Shown here piece by piece: positions 35,537 to 46,726 of a stretch of DNA of 64,000 nucleotides (the stretch's first letter is position 1; every line of letters begins with the position of its first letter). The translations under genes were made by a program, and so were the position numbers. Below the pieces are notes generated by a model. The model was not told the DNA's origin. It saw only the letters and a list, made by a program, of their open reading frames with translations, and ran no database searches. Origin of the DNA: Diatrype stigma (taxonomy: Eukaryota > Ascomycota > Sordariomycetes > Xylariales > Diatrypaceae); assembly GCA_022225965.2 (NCBI GenBank), contig JAKJXP020000059.1:62001-126000 (forward strand), given 5' to 3'.

Positions 35537-36356
35537 GGTGACAAATAGGGCCTGGACGTAGCCAAAACGCACACAGGGAGAACCTAGAAGGAGGCTGGAG
35601 AGGCGGCCTTTAGTAGCAGGAAGCACAACGTCTATGACCTCGAATCTGGTCTTGCGTTTGCAACCTGTTATTCCGCCCAGGGGATGTGCGTGGTAGGTAT
35701 AAGGTAGTATCTAGAGAGCTACTTGTAAGGAGAATGTATGCGTAGTGTAGATAGGTGTAGAAACTGGAACACTCAGATGTCATTATTCCATATGAGCTGC
35801 TAACTGAAGTACCCCACCATGCTTATGACAAGCAAGCCGAGCTGTCGAACAGGCGTGGAGAAGTATGTACATACATACATACCTACCTACATACTATGTA
35901 GCACCTAAGTAGGTGGGCTGAACTACCGAACGGGTACCTATCTACTTATCTTAGGAGCTCTATCCTAGCGGCTCAAAGCTCTAAGCTACCCGCTACTACG
36001 TAGCTAGGCCGTCTGATGTATGTATGTACTATATCCTACATGTAGCTGCCTTTCTATAGTTCTGGAGGCGACTGCCCTCAGACTTCATTTTCGAAGCCGA
36101 AGCTCCTTCTTCATAAACCGATGAATCAAGTAACCGAAACAGCCCTTACAACTTGAAGGCAATTGGAATTGGAACAACGCGTCCTTCCCCGGGAGCATTC
36201 AACTCAACAACATGTCCAATCCTTTTTTCGCTGATCGTCCCCTACCGAACCAATCACCAGTACTAGTTTGAAATTCGATTTACATAAGGAAAAAGCAACG
36301 CCTACCTTTCAAGCTTTCCTTTCCAAATAATCCCTGCCCTACGAAGAACCTTCAAT
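35537..36356. promoter_or_regulatory. Divergent promoter between rrd1 and the 825-aa protein
   Basis: This 820-base spacer separates two divergent start codons. It includes a TACATACATAC/CTACCTAC cluster (35869-35925) and pyrimidine-rich DNA (TTTCAAGCTTTCCTTTCC) just before 36357, typical of fungal core promoters and leaders. Specific factor sites cannot be assigned. Confidence 0.5.
35869..35925. repeat. TACA/TACC simple-repeat cluster
   Basis: ACAT and ACCT tetranucleotide repeats are followed by their complements, giving a partly palindromic block in a divergent promoter. It is related to the other TAGGTA blocks of the window. Confidence 0.7.
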
Positions 36357-38834
36357 ATGGTGTATACTCGAACTACGGCCCCTCAAAGTAGAGCTCCTCG
36401 AAGCACCGTCCCGACTCGAGAAGAGCCGCCCATTGATGATGAATCAGAAACCGAAAGCTCAGATGAAGACGACGAGGGCATCCCGAATCAAATTTCCCTA
36501 TCCGCTCGATACAATAATGGTGTAGTGAGCCTACGTCCTTCTAAGAGACCTCGCGAGGACGAACCACTGCCCTCGGGAAGGTCAAAGCGACAGAGAGCTG
36601 GTGCTACTGGTCATGTGCTTGGTCTACGTAGAGGACGGCTCCGCTTGGCCTCTTATACCTCGCAGCCTGTGGCTCGAGCTGTCGATAGGAAGGAGGGTAG
36701 CAACAAGAGCACCAGTCCGGATGCCGAAAACGATGTGTCAGATGACTTGGTCAATTGCGTCAGCTCTATCCTGACCTCCTGGAACAAGCCTGCTCAGCAA
36801 AAGACGCCAGAAGAGTCACCGCGCCATCAGTTGCCTGAAGAGAAGACACAGCTGAGCCTGAGCAAGAGCGGCAAGGATGGAACCGGATACGCGTTACAAT
36901 TACAAGATGGCGACCATTTTGAACCTCCAGTTCACGCCAAATCGGACGAGCACCGGGACGGACTTGCCAATACTGGAACGTCCAACTCCGAAGAAGATGG
37001 TTCTGGCGTGCAAGATAATGCTGCAGCCCTTAATGACGAATCGCATGCTCTTGAGGAAGACCTAGGTATAGTGCCAGATGATGATGCTAGCCGCGACGCG
37101 GAAGAGAGTCTCCCACCTGTTCCCCATAAGCCTCCAAGAGTCCAGCAGGATCCTTATGACATCCCTTCATCTCCACTACCATATGTGTCCTTGATCAAAC
37201 CAAGTGGCTTGCCTCCAAAGGGTTTCCGATCAAGGATGACACAACCCACAGAAAGCGGACTTGGGGCAAACCCGTCCTCTCCACCAGTACAGGTTCCGCG
37301 CCTCTATCGAGGCAATATTCCATCACGGATGCATGCAGTAGTTCATGAAAATAGAAATACCCAGGGCCGAGACAAGCAATCCGAAGCTGGAAAGGGCTCT
37401 TGCGTTGAAGCAGATGTCGGCATGGGGGATCCAGGAATGCCCTTTGACGCCGGCGTAAGTGCACTCATCGGGGAATCCTTGGATTGGCATAAGGACGATG
37501 GAAATCATACCATCAGCGACGGCGATTATGAGTATCATAGTGTCAACGACTGCCATGATGATGATTATCATGACAATGTCGGATCTCCTATTATTCATGG
37601 CATTGATTTTGATGATGGGAATGGATCAGATGTCGACTTATCTGCCGAGGAAAGCTTCTCTAGAGACGTCTACGAGTTTAAGAATCGTCACATACCGAAG
37701 GGGGAAGTGCTCACCGAGGGTTTTGATTGCCCGCGCAAAGATGATCTTAACACCGTTCATGTCCACCGTGGCAAACTCAAGAAAGCATTAAATCTTATGA
37801 GATTCAAGCCATGGTCTAAATTACGTCCAGGCCAGTCTTCGTCGGGTGCGGCAATGGCAGTTACTCAGCCGGGTCGACATATAATGCCGCTGCTGGCAAA
37901 ACTCGAGAGACTATGTTTAGCGGCTCCAAGGGTTCCGCTACTCGAAGAACAAAACATGTTTTTGGCTGAGTATAGCGACATGGTCACCTACTATTTTTCC
38001 AAAATCGATACTATAGTTTCCCACATCCGCACAGAACGACTTAACCAGTCTAATGCCAACCAAGATGAGAAGAAACGCAGTGATATGGCTGAAGAAGTTG
38101 TGTCGCTCATCATCCCCAAGATCTTCCAAGTCCTTGATTCGGCGTGGAAGCTCGGGGGTGCCAGGGAAGACAAACCGCTGTTCACAATATCCACGTCTGA
38201 ATTCCTTAGGAGAGGAGTCGGTTGGATAACTCGGCTGTACCACCGGGCAACAGGTGAACTAGAAAAGCACGAACCTAAGTTCCGGTATATGAAGAAGTGG
38301 CCAGAAAAGATAGCGGACCTCCGCCCACTTCTGAACGAGTTATCGGATCAGACAAGCGACATTCCTGGTTTGTTTTTGGCGAAGAAATATGAGAAACTGG
38401 AGGCCCAAAGGAAGCGGAAACTACAGAAGGAAACGGAGATGATGCGGGAGCGTGATAAACGGGCTGAACAACAGCGGGTTGAGGAGCAGAACCGCAGAGC
38501 ATTCCTGTCTATCGAGAGGAAGAGCGTATCTTTGAGATCTCCGAAGTCGTCTGAGAGCAGAGCGATGTCCACTGTCCACCAAGCCCCTCCTTGGTCACGA
38601 GAGGAGGAAATATTCCTCTTCAAGCAGCTGAAGCAAGCATATCCTCAACTGCCTGACCTTGTCGGTCATGTCCAACAGGAGCTTGACAGGGACCTTGACG
38701 ACATCAAAGGCAAGTCAAGAGTCCTTCTGAGAGCCATGTTGGAGGAGGCGTGCGGCGACGTGGGCGTCGCAATGAGCGCTGCAGACATGGAGGCTGAGAT
38801 CGAGAACATGTTTAGTTCTTCTACACGGTTATGA
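36357..38834 (+). CDS. Probable nuclear protein with C-terminal Myb/SANT-like region, 825 aa
   Basis: This is a single uninterrupted exon. The N-terminal 130 residues are acidic Ser/Asp/Glu patches alternating with Arg/Lys clusters (KRPRED, RSKRQRAG) that could act as nuclear localisation signals. Residues 130-420 are low complexity and probably disordered. A helical, more conserved-looking core runs from about 450 to 670. A highly charged basic coiled coil (KLEAQRKRKLQKETEMMRER region) covers about 675-720. The last 82 residues begin PPWSREEEIFLFKQLKQAYP, a Myb/SANT-like first helix with tryptophan, and continue with further helices. No enzyme motif is visible. I do not recognise the family. 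A chromatin or kinetochore role is only a guess from composition and the SANT-like end. It is divergent from rrd1. Confidence 0.85.
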   Translation: MVYTRTTAPQSRAPRSTVPTREEPPIDDESETESSDEDDEGIPNQISLSARYNNGVVSLRPSKRPREDEPLPSGRSKRQRAGATGHVLGLRRGRLRLASYTSQPVARAVDRKEGSNKSTSPDAENDVSDDLVNCVSSILTSWNKPAQQKTPEESPRHQLPEEKTQLSLSKSGKDGTGYALQLQDGDHFEPPVHAKSDEHRDGLANTGTSNSEEDGSGVQDNAAALNDESHALEEDLGIVPDDDASRDAEESLPPVPHKPPRVQQDPYDIPSSPLPYVSLIKPSGLPPKGFRSRMTQPTESGLGANPSSPPVQVPRLYRGNIPSRMHAVVHENRNTQGRDKQSEAGKGSCVEADVGMGDPGMPFDAGVSALIGESLDWHKDDGNHTISDGDYEYHSVNDCHDDDYHDNVGSPIIHGIDFDDGNGSDVDLSAEESFSRDVYEFKNRHIPKGEVLTEGFDCPRKDDLNTVHVHRGKLKKALNLMRFKPWSKLRPGQSSSGAAMAVTQPGRHIMPLLAKLERLCLAAPRVPLLEEQNMFLAEYSDMVTYYFSKIDTIVSHIRTERLNQSNANQDEKKRSDMAEEVVSLIIPKIFQVLDSAWKLGGAREDKPLFTISTSEFLRRGVGWITRLYHRATGELEKHEPKFRYMKKWPEKIADLRPLLNELSDQTSDIPGLFLAKKYEKLEAQRKRKLQKETEMMRERDKRAEQQRVEEQNRRAFLSIERKSVSLRSPKSSESRAMSTVHQAPPWSREEEIFLFKQLKQAYPQLPDLVGHVQQELDRDLDDIKGKSRVLLRAMLEEACGDVGVAMSAADMEAEIENMFSSSTRL

Positions 38835-39277
38835 TGATTAACTTACAGTTGTCCTGCGGTGTGTGGATGGGATAGTTGCCGTTCTCTCTTATTTAGCAAG
38901 CGCGCGAGATACCCCGTATTCTTTACGATAGTCTGCATCTATTGCTGACCATAGGTCGTATGTAAGATCAGATACGACTTTTGCTACACGGAATGCCTAG
39001 CAAGTTTTTCGTCTTATCTTTCCACGTTCAGTGAACTGCCCAATTGACTGTAGAATGACACAGAGTGTTAGATATGTTTTTGATGCCGTGCCCAACAGCA
39101 AAGCGCCACATCATCAGCGTGCCAGTTGAAGGTGTATTGGTGTTGGTCTGCACCAGTCAGCACCGTCTTGCACGACATCGGGACGTCGGGACATCCGGAC
39201 AATATGTCGCCGTAGTGCAGCTAACCATTGAAACTCTTTAGCTATGACATTGTTGCTTACCTCGCTCCCTCGCTCCC

Positions 39278-39303
39278 TACCTACCTAAGTACCTACCTAG
39301 GTC
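39278..39303. repeat. TACCTA/TAGGTA cluster
   Basis: CTACCTACCTAAGTACCTAC is followed by CTAGGTC. It is another member of the palindromic block class found only in spacers. Confidence 0.7.
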
Positions 39304-40609
39304 ACCATCTATAAGTAGAGTGTGATAACCCGGAGACGATGGCCAACCAGGCGGCCAGGTAGATGCGACACCTGCAGTGACAAGCCGTCTGATAAGCGGA
39401 AGTTAGAGATTGGTTTGACAACCCCCGTATATGTACGTTAGGTGGGAGGCAGATCTGGGGCATGCCGGCAGCCGGCGGCGTGGCGGGGCTGCTGTCCAAT
39501 CCTCCAGGCTAGGTTTCTTTGTTCTCCCGCAGCCCGCTTGCGCATGAAGCTAATGTACATCAAAACATCGGGTGTATGAGGGATGCATTTCGGAGCATAA
39601 GGCATGCGAAATCTAGCTATCCAGTGATGAAGATGGTAAGTGAGTTTGTTGGGAGATCTCTATTGCATTCCATACTAGGTAACTACTTGTGATCTGTACT
39701 GTATATCCGATATCCTACCTACGTTATACATATGAACTACAATTATAGGTTGATCGGTAGGAAAGGGGGGCTTTTTGTTCTTCTCGAGCTCTTCTTTACT
39801 GCGCTAGGTCAAGAACTCAGTCCACTCTCATGGAGACGGCGGCGAACTGATGGGCCTGTTGGGCTCGCTGGGGAGCCACCCAGCCAGCTAACTTCACCCT
39901 AGGAATGTAGGTACCGAGGCGCGCAAGTGGACACGAGCTGTAACTAACCTCCCTAGGTTCAGGGCTGCCAGAAGTAGCTTACAATTCAGCTCCAGTGACG
40001 CCGATGGTTGCACCAGCAAGTGGCCAGTCGCGACGCGTAACCGCCTTTTGGTGCGCGTGTCCTGGGGCTGCTTGGGTGCCGCTGGTTGACCTACTTTTCC
40101 TGTCTTCGGTTGACTGGCTCAGGGCTTCATGTATGTGGGAGTGACGAGAAGACTGATAGGTAGCGGTTGGATGAGCTGATATATCTATATCTGCTACCTA
40201 GACTCACAAGATGCACCATCCCTCGCTATAACGAGCTATCATATAATCAAGTTGCTGCACCTGTATGGATGGAGATCGGATTACCCCTCACAGCCAACAG
40301 GTTTTGTGGTTTTCAAGGGGCCAGGAGGCCTGGAGGCTGGTAGTTGGTGATTGAACGGTTTTGCTTGGTTACTAGGCTGCTAGGCAAGCTAGGTAGGCCA
40401 CTTGATGCAGCAGTGCATGATCGTCTGGACCATTGGCTGGCTGCTCGTGGCGCAAGTCAAACAGACCTGCATATGATATGAGCTATGGGCTCTAGAGGCC
40501 AGCCAAGAACCATCGACGCTGGACGAATTGAGGGAGGCTTGGGAGGACTCCTGGGTGTTGACCGTGGTGACTGTCTAGACCCCTTATAGGTATTATAGGT
40601 TAACTACCC

Positions 40610-40670
40610 AGTCCAATGGTGGTCCAATGGTGGTCCAGTGTCCAATGCTGTCCAATGTTGTCCAATGATT
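40610..40670. repeat. Degenerate tandem TCCAATGNTG repeat
   Basis: Five or six copies of TCCAATG followed by GTGG, CTG, TTG or ATT lie head to tail. The CCAAT core is that of the CCAAT-binding complex site. It lies about 0.95 kb upstream of the coiled-coil gene, so it may be a clustered CCAAT element or merely a minisatellite. Confidence 0.75.
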
Positions 40671-41070
40671 TTCCAGAAACACTGTTGTTATCCAGTTTAA
40701 TTGGTACCTGCGCTCGGCCCTAATCGGGACAGATTGCCTTTCCACTTGACTGGTCATGCAATTGCGAAGTCAGTTTTGACAGCTTTCAAGCCAAGTTTGT
40801 TCTTCAAGCTCGCGTTCAGTCAGGATAGGAGAGGCGTTCCTTGTCGCGGGATATAATCTATAAGCGCCTGTGTTGCACTGTCAAGTTTCAGAGCACTCAT
40901 TCTGCTCGTTACATCTCTGGAATCGGTCTCACTCATGAGTGATCACCCCTACGTAGATACCTCCAGGGCTGCCCAGCTGCCAGGTACTGTTTATACATAC
41001 AGGCGGTCGGTCGCATATTCGATATTGCCAGATTACCTGCGAAAATCTCCGAAATAACTGCTCTGTAAAC

Positions 41071-41200
41071 TACTTACTTACCTACTACTAGGCACTTACT
41101 ACAGGTAGACTACTGCCTGCTAGATTACCTGCTGCAGCTCTATTGCTCCATTACCTAGTAGGTATTACCTACTTCGTACCTACCTAGGTAAGATACATAC
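41071..41200. repeat. TACCTA/TAGGTA cluster with TACTTCGTA
   Basis: This is an extended block of CTTACCTAC, CCTAGTAGGTA and CTACCTAGGTA units that includes a perfect TACTTCGTA at 41170-41178. It lies 0.4-0.5 kb upstream of a start codon. Confidence 0.7.
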
Positions 41201-41480
41201 AGAGCCGTACTACCTGAGTTAGTACAGTGCATGCTTCATACTGATAAAGGTAAGTGGGTAAAAATAGGGGAGATCGCCATGAGATAATAATAACAATACA
41301 AAGTCCGCCAGCGCCCGTCGCCAATTGCAGTTTTCTACTCCTCCCCTCTCCGACGTGTCGAGTAGCTCAATTACAACCAGCCATCCGCGTGCTTTCAGCA
41401 TCTAATCCTGTCATCTCTACCCTCCCTCACCTTCGCTCTCACTCTCGTTATCGCCCCCCGTGAACGAACAATCGGGATTT

Positions 41481-41519
41481 GCGAACTGCGAACTGCGAAT
41501 TGCGAATTACGAATCGCGA
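41481..41519. repeat. GCGAACT/GCGAATT tandem repeat
   Basis: Five diverging copies of a 7-8-mer (GCGAACT to GCGAATT) lie about 100 bases before the coiled-coil protein start, probably within its transcribed leader. Confidence 0.8.
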
Positions 41520-41612
41520 TATTGGTAGGTAGGCTGGAGAACGAAACCGGAAATTACCTCTGCCAAAGCTAACCCCATCATTTTAGAAGGAAAGGAAAAG
41601 TAGCTGTTGAAC

Positions 41613-44600
41613 ATGTCTGACACGGAGGGCTTCGAGGTTGTGCAGAGGGAGGAGTCCGTCCTTTCGGGTGAAGAGACCGCGGGCACTGCAGGCACCGACG
41701 CCACCGAGGCTCCCGAGTCTCCCGAGTCTCCCGAGTCCCCGAAGTCTACCAGGTCTTCTGCTACCAAGTCCTCCGGTACCAAATCGACGACCAATGGCTC
41801 CAAATACGAGGTCGCTCCAGCCGTAAAGCGTCCGGGTAGTACCACTACGTCATCAACGGTTCGCCGGCCAGGTGCTACCTCGACTACGGCCTCCAAGGCC
41901 GCCGCCGCTGGCTCTACTACACGTACTACTGGCTCCTTAAGCAAGCCACCGACTCGCCCTCCGGTCGCACCGGCTGTCAAGAGACCCTCCGGCATTAGTA
42001 CGACTGCCACCCACAGATCTCAGCCATCTGTTTCTGAGGATGAGAAGAAGAAGCCGACTTTAGCCTCTGCCGCCCGCCGAACCTCGGCCGCTCCCAGCGG
42101 TCTGGCTTCGCCATCGAGGACCTCCACAAGAACGTCCCAGTCAAGTATCGGTGCCACGAGGAAGATTGTGAGCCCCACTGCCACCACCTCGCCCAGAACG
42201 AGTACAGTGGGAAAGCCAGCTTCTACTTCCACAGGCACCCGACCTGGCGCGACCAGCTCTGCTGCCGATGCAAGGAGGCGTGTTTCGGGCGTTTCGCAGT
42301 CATCTACAGCCACCGGTAGCACTGCCACAAGACATGTAGCTCGTCCATCTACGTCACTTTCCTCTGCTAAGGAGGTCGAAGATCTGAAGTCGAAGCTGGT
42401 CGAGAAGGAGTCTGAGGTGGAAGCGCTGAAGGCTAAAGTTTCTGCGTCAGAGGGAAAGGTCGTGGAACTAGAGCAAAAGATCACGACCGAGGCCAACGGT
42501 ATCGAAGGCGCGGAAGATGCCGTGCGAAAGGGCCGTGAAGAACTATTGGCATCCATCGAAGCTACTCATGCAACCGAAAAGGAAGGACTTCTTACCCAAG
42601 TTGCCGAAGCCTTACAGAAGCTCAAGACTGCCGAGGAAGAATTGGCAGCCCACAAGGCACAACTCGTCGACTTCGCTAGCGTAAAGGATGTCAAGGACTC
42701 TGAGATAAGCGAACTGCAGAGCAAGCTTGATTCGCTCCAATTGGACAAGGATGCTGGGTCGAAGGACACCGAGGCGGCAGTCGCTAAGGCCGCCGAGGAG
42801 CATGCGGCTAAGCTTGCAGAATTGCAAAAGTCCCTGGACGAGCAGCATACCGCTGCACTCGAGGCTTTGAAGACTGCGCATGCCGCTGAGCTCGATCAGA
42901 GCAAGGCGGCTTCCTCTGAGCACGAAAATGCCCTCGAAGAGCTGAAGAACTCCAACGAGGCTTTGCAGAAGAGAGTCGAGGAACTGGTCAGCTCGACTGA
43001 AAGCGAAGGTGTTACTAATGCTTCCAAGCTCTCTGCGCTTGAAGCCCAGCTTGCAGAGCTCAAGGCCGCCGCTGAGCAGGACAAAGCTGCTCTGGCGGCT
43101 TCACAAGAAGAACTGCAAGAGGCCAAGACGAAACTGGCCGAATCCCTTGCGTTGGTTGATTCTACCAAAGAAGAGCTAGCCAAGTTTAAGGCGGACTTTG
43201 ACACGATCCAAGAGGAGCTTAGCAAATTCAAGGCGGATGCTTCCTCTAGTGTAGACTTGTCTGGACAGTTCACATCGTTGCAAGAAGAGCACGAAAAGTT
43301 AAAACAAGAACACAATCATTCGATAGATACGCACGAGAAGCAGCTTCAGCAGATCTCTAAGGACTACGAAGATGAGATCGAAAGCCTGAAAGGCGATGCT
43401 TTCTTCAAGCGCAAATTCCATGTGCTAGAAGAACAGCACACCGAGCTACAGACCAAGTTCGATGAGCTGACCGGAGTGCAAGCCAAGGACAGCGAGAGTC
43501 ATACAGAAGCGCTTCAAGCTGCCAAGGCGGAGTACGCTGCCGCCGTAGAAGCCCTTGCAGCGAAAGAGGAGGAGCACCAAAAGTCTCTGGAAGCCCTACA
43601 GGCTAACCATGCTATGGAAATTGAGGCTGCCAAGAGCACTGCGTCTACCGATAAGGACGCACTTGTGGCTGAGTTAGATGCTTTGAAGGAAAGCCATGCG
43701 AAGCAAATCGAGATCTCCCAGGCAGAAAGTCGAGAGCAGCTGGCGAAGGAGCTGGAGACGCTCCAGGCCGCCCATGCCGAAGTGCTCGCTAGCTCTAAGG
43801 AAGAGTCAGAGGCTCTGATTGCCGCGCTGAAGGCTAAGCACGCCGAGGAGTTGTCTGCCATGGAGGCTGGTGACAGTGCTCATTCGGAAGAGCTCGCCGC
43901 GCTGAAGGCCGCCCTTTCTGAGGCCCAAGCCGAGCTCGAGAAGGCAAAGGCCACTCTCGCTGATGAACTATCTGCTAAAGAAGCCGTTAGTACTGCCCAC
44001 GATGTCGAACTAACGACGTTGAAGTCTGCAGTCGAGGCGGCTCAGGAGGAGCTTGAGAAAGTCAAGGCGGCCCATGCCGAGGAGCTCTCTTCTAAGCAGG
44101 CAGATAGCGACTCTCATACTGCTGAGCTGACTGCACTCAAGGCCGCTCTCGAAGAGGCTCAGGCGGAGCTTGAAAAAGCAAAGGCCACGCAGGCCGCTTC
44201 TCTCGAAGCCTATAAGAAGGAGATCGAGGATGCTCATGCAAATGAAGTCGAAAAGCTTATTACTATGCAGTCAGAGTCGCTAGAGGCTGCGAGAAGGGAT
44301 GCTTCGGGCTCGCTCAAGGAGGAGCTTGAGACTCTCAAAGCCAAGCATTCGCAAGCTATCGAGGAGTTGGTCACGGACCACGAAAGCAAGTTGGCAGCAG
44401 CAAACTCGGACTTGGCCAAGCAGCAGGCTCTTGCTTCTGACCACGAGTCCGCCTTGGTAGCCGCCAACGAAGCTTTAGCTAAGGCAAAGGAGCAGGCCCA
44501 TAACCTAGAGGATGAGCTCGCTGAAGCTAAGTCGAAGGCGGCCGAGCTGGCTAAGGCACAGGAAGAAGCTCAGGAAATGCACATGCAATTGGCAGAGGCC

Positions 44601-45751
44601 AAGATGGCAAATGCTGAGCTTATGGCTGAAATCGATGCTGTAAGGACCCAGAGGCCTGATACCTCCGTCGCGGATGCTCTCAAGGTCCAGTTAGAGGAGC
44701 TGAAGAAGTCGCATGCCGAGGAGCTTGGGAAGTTGGCAGATGCCTCGGAAAAGTCGGCTAGCGACATTGCAGCCCTACAAAACGAACTTACGGCGGCCAA
44801 GGAAGCGTCGACAAAGTCAGCTGGTGACCTCGAGAGTCTGCAGAAAGATCTTGAGGCCAAGGCAGCGGGTCTCGGAGCGATCGAACAGCAACTAGAGGCT
44901 GCAAAGGAAGAGGCCCTCCTTGCGCAGAAGGAGCTCGCAGCTCACAGAGATGAGACGGAAGCGAAGTTCAAGAACTCCGAGGCCGACTACAAGGACATGC
45001 ATGAAACGCTTACTGCCATGGTCGAGGAGGAACAGAAGAAGCGGGCGGCGTTTGAGAAGGAAGCCCTAGATGTGAAGTCGAGATTTGCTGAGATGGAAGC
45101 CATGTTGAAGGTCAAGGACGCCGAGATCGCCGAAGCCAAAGTGAGTGGCTTTGCTCCTCAAGTAGTAGCTTAGCTATTAAATCCAGTTAATTGTTTTGTG
45201 CAGAGAGTCTGACAATCATCACAGACAGCTACCCCGACAACGGCAAAGAAGGGCCTAGCAGCAAGCAGGTTCGCCGATGACAACGATGCAACCAATGGCG
45301 ATGAAGCTGCCGCCGGGTCAGACTCTCCCGCGACCGGAGGTGAGGAGCTTGATCACTCGTCGGCAGCAATGAGTGCGGTGCGCAATACTCTTTATGATGT
45401 TGAGCTAATCACCTCTCAACGTCGTTTGCTAGTCGTATCCTTCATGACACCCGCTCACGTCCCAAACCCTACACCTTGAATTATGTCATGACTCATTCTG
45501 GCTTCCGGAGGACATTTTGACTAACTCGTTTCGTGTAACAGCTGGCACAGGTTAACCTCACCCTCAAAGGCCTGAAGGACATTGATAACGATATGAAGGA
45601 GCGAAACCGGAAGTATGTAAAAAGTGGCTTCTCTGCAAGGCTTGCATCCGTCTTTGCATATGGACGTGGTGAGACTAATGCCGAATCTAGAATGCTAAAG
45701 TCCATGACCGATGTTAGGCAGAGCACAACGCAGAACGATGCGCTGGACTAA
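41613..45751 (+). CDS. Large coiled-coil protein with disordered N terminus, about 1296 aa
   Basis: The exons are 41613-45140, 45225-45377 and 45542-45751. The first true ATG is at 41613. The first intron has donor GTGAGT and acceptor CACAG. The second has a weak GTGCGC donor and is less certain. Residues 1-250 are Ser/Thr/Pro/Arg rich (disordered, perhaps microtubule- or membrane-docking). About 255-1170 is an almost unbroken Ala/Glu/Lys/Leu coiled coil. Inside it lie three tandem 39-residue repeats (residues 757-873, DNA 43881-44231), each starting H-x-x-E-L-x-x-L-K. The C-terminal exons give an acidic linker and a short helical end (LAQVNLTLKGLKDIDNDM). Similar fungal proteins are called M-protein-repeat proteins only because of the coiled coil. 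It is likely a cytoskeletal or septal/organelle tether; that is inference. Confidence 0.85.
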
Positions 45752-46726
45752 ACGCAAAGCCTGCAGACGAACCCCCCCTGCTATGAAGGACCTCGGCCTC
45801 ACCATATGTCACTGGTGTTGGTTGTCTGTCCTCATATGACTTCGACCTTCTAAATCACCCCATTTCACACTTACCACGCAAAGCAGCGAAATGCTGCATT
45901 TATGATGACGGCCGCAGTAATTCTACATTTTTCACTACTCAACAATACCCCTTTGCATATCTGTTTAATCATCTTTTACTTTTTGTTACCTCCCGGGCTC
46001 GCGCGCCCCATGAGGCATCCTGTCGCTTCTGTCTGGAGATATCGCCTCGTCATGGGCTTGGAGGGTTGGGTGAGACTGAATGTGGTGGTGGACGTGTGTA
46101 TGTGTGCATGTATGTGATGTATCATCCCGTTCTTTGATGTCTACGTACGTACACATGATGGACGGAGCAAGGGGCGGTGACGGTGACGATAGTACGGAGC
46201 TGAGTTATGGCTTTAAACTAGCTAGTGCTACTCATGAGGTTTTACGGCAGTGGATGAGGGAGCCCTTCACCTTGCCCGTGTTTGCCTAACTTATGCTCAA
46301 GATTAATGGACGATACCCTTTCTCTCGTTACACCATGTGATTTGCCTGTCTGTCTGTGTATCGGACTGTTTCGTGACTGAAGGATCGCACCTTAAAAAGC
46401 ATAACAAATTGATCATCACACGCAACAGAATCCAAGTTATTTTCAGGCTCTTAACTACCTTGCATTAGGTTGATCCACGCCGAATATTCCTTCCTGCTAC
46501 CCCATATCATAACGAGAGATTGATCACAACTCCAGTTAATGACTACCACATGGGAACCTTGAATAGCAACCCGTGGCCTGACCCATCGCTGAGCCAAATA
46601 CCTAGGTAATCCGCATGTTTATTCTGGCTACTGCCAGACTACAGGTAAATACTCCCTGGCTGTATGCGCAGAAAAGACGGCATGGTAATGGATACATTCC
46701 TTCCGTCCCAGTCTAGCATCCACTAC
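45752..46726. other. Convergent spacer, nothing recognised
   Basis: This is the 3' flanks of the coiled-coil gene (+) and the first P450 (-). A GT-rich run lies near 46080-46115. No gene was found. Confidence 0.5.

Larger units (their letters stand above)
38835..41612. other. Spacer upstream of the coiled-coil gene
   Basis: This is 2.8 kb without a supportable gene. It contains TACCTA/TAGGTA clusters (39278-39303 and about 41071-41200), a degenerate TCCAATGNTG tandem (40610-40670) and a GCGAAxT repeat (41481-41519) that is probably in the leader or core promoter of the next gene. Confidence 0.5.

Noticed and set aside
41607..41612. Start two codons upstream of the coiled-coil ATG
   Set aside because: It needs a TTG start. 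Fungal nuclear genes use ATG, so 41613 is preferred.
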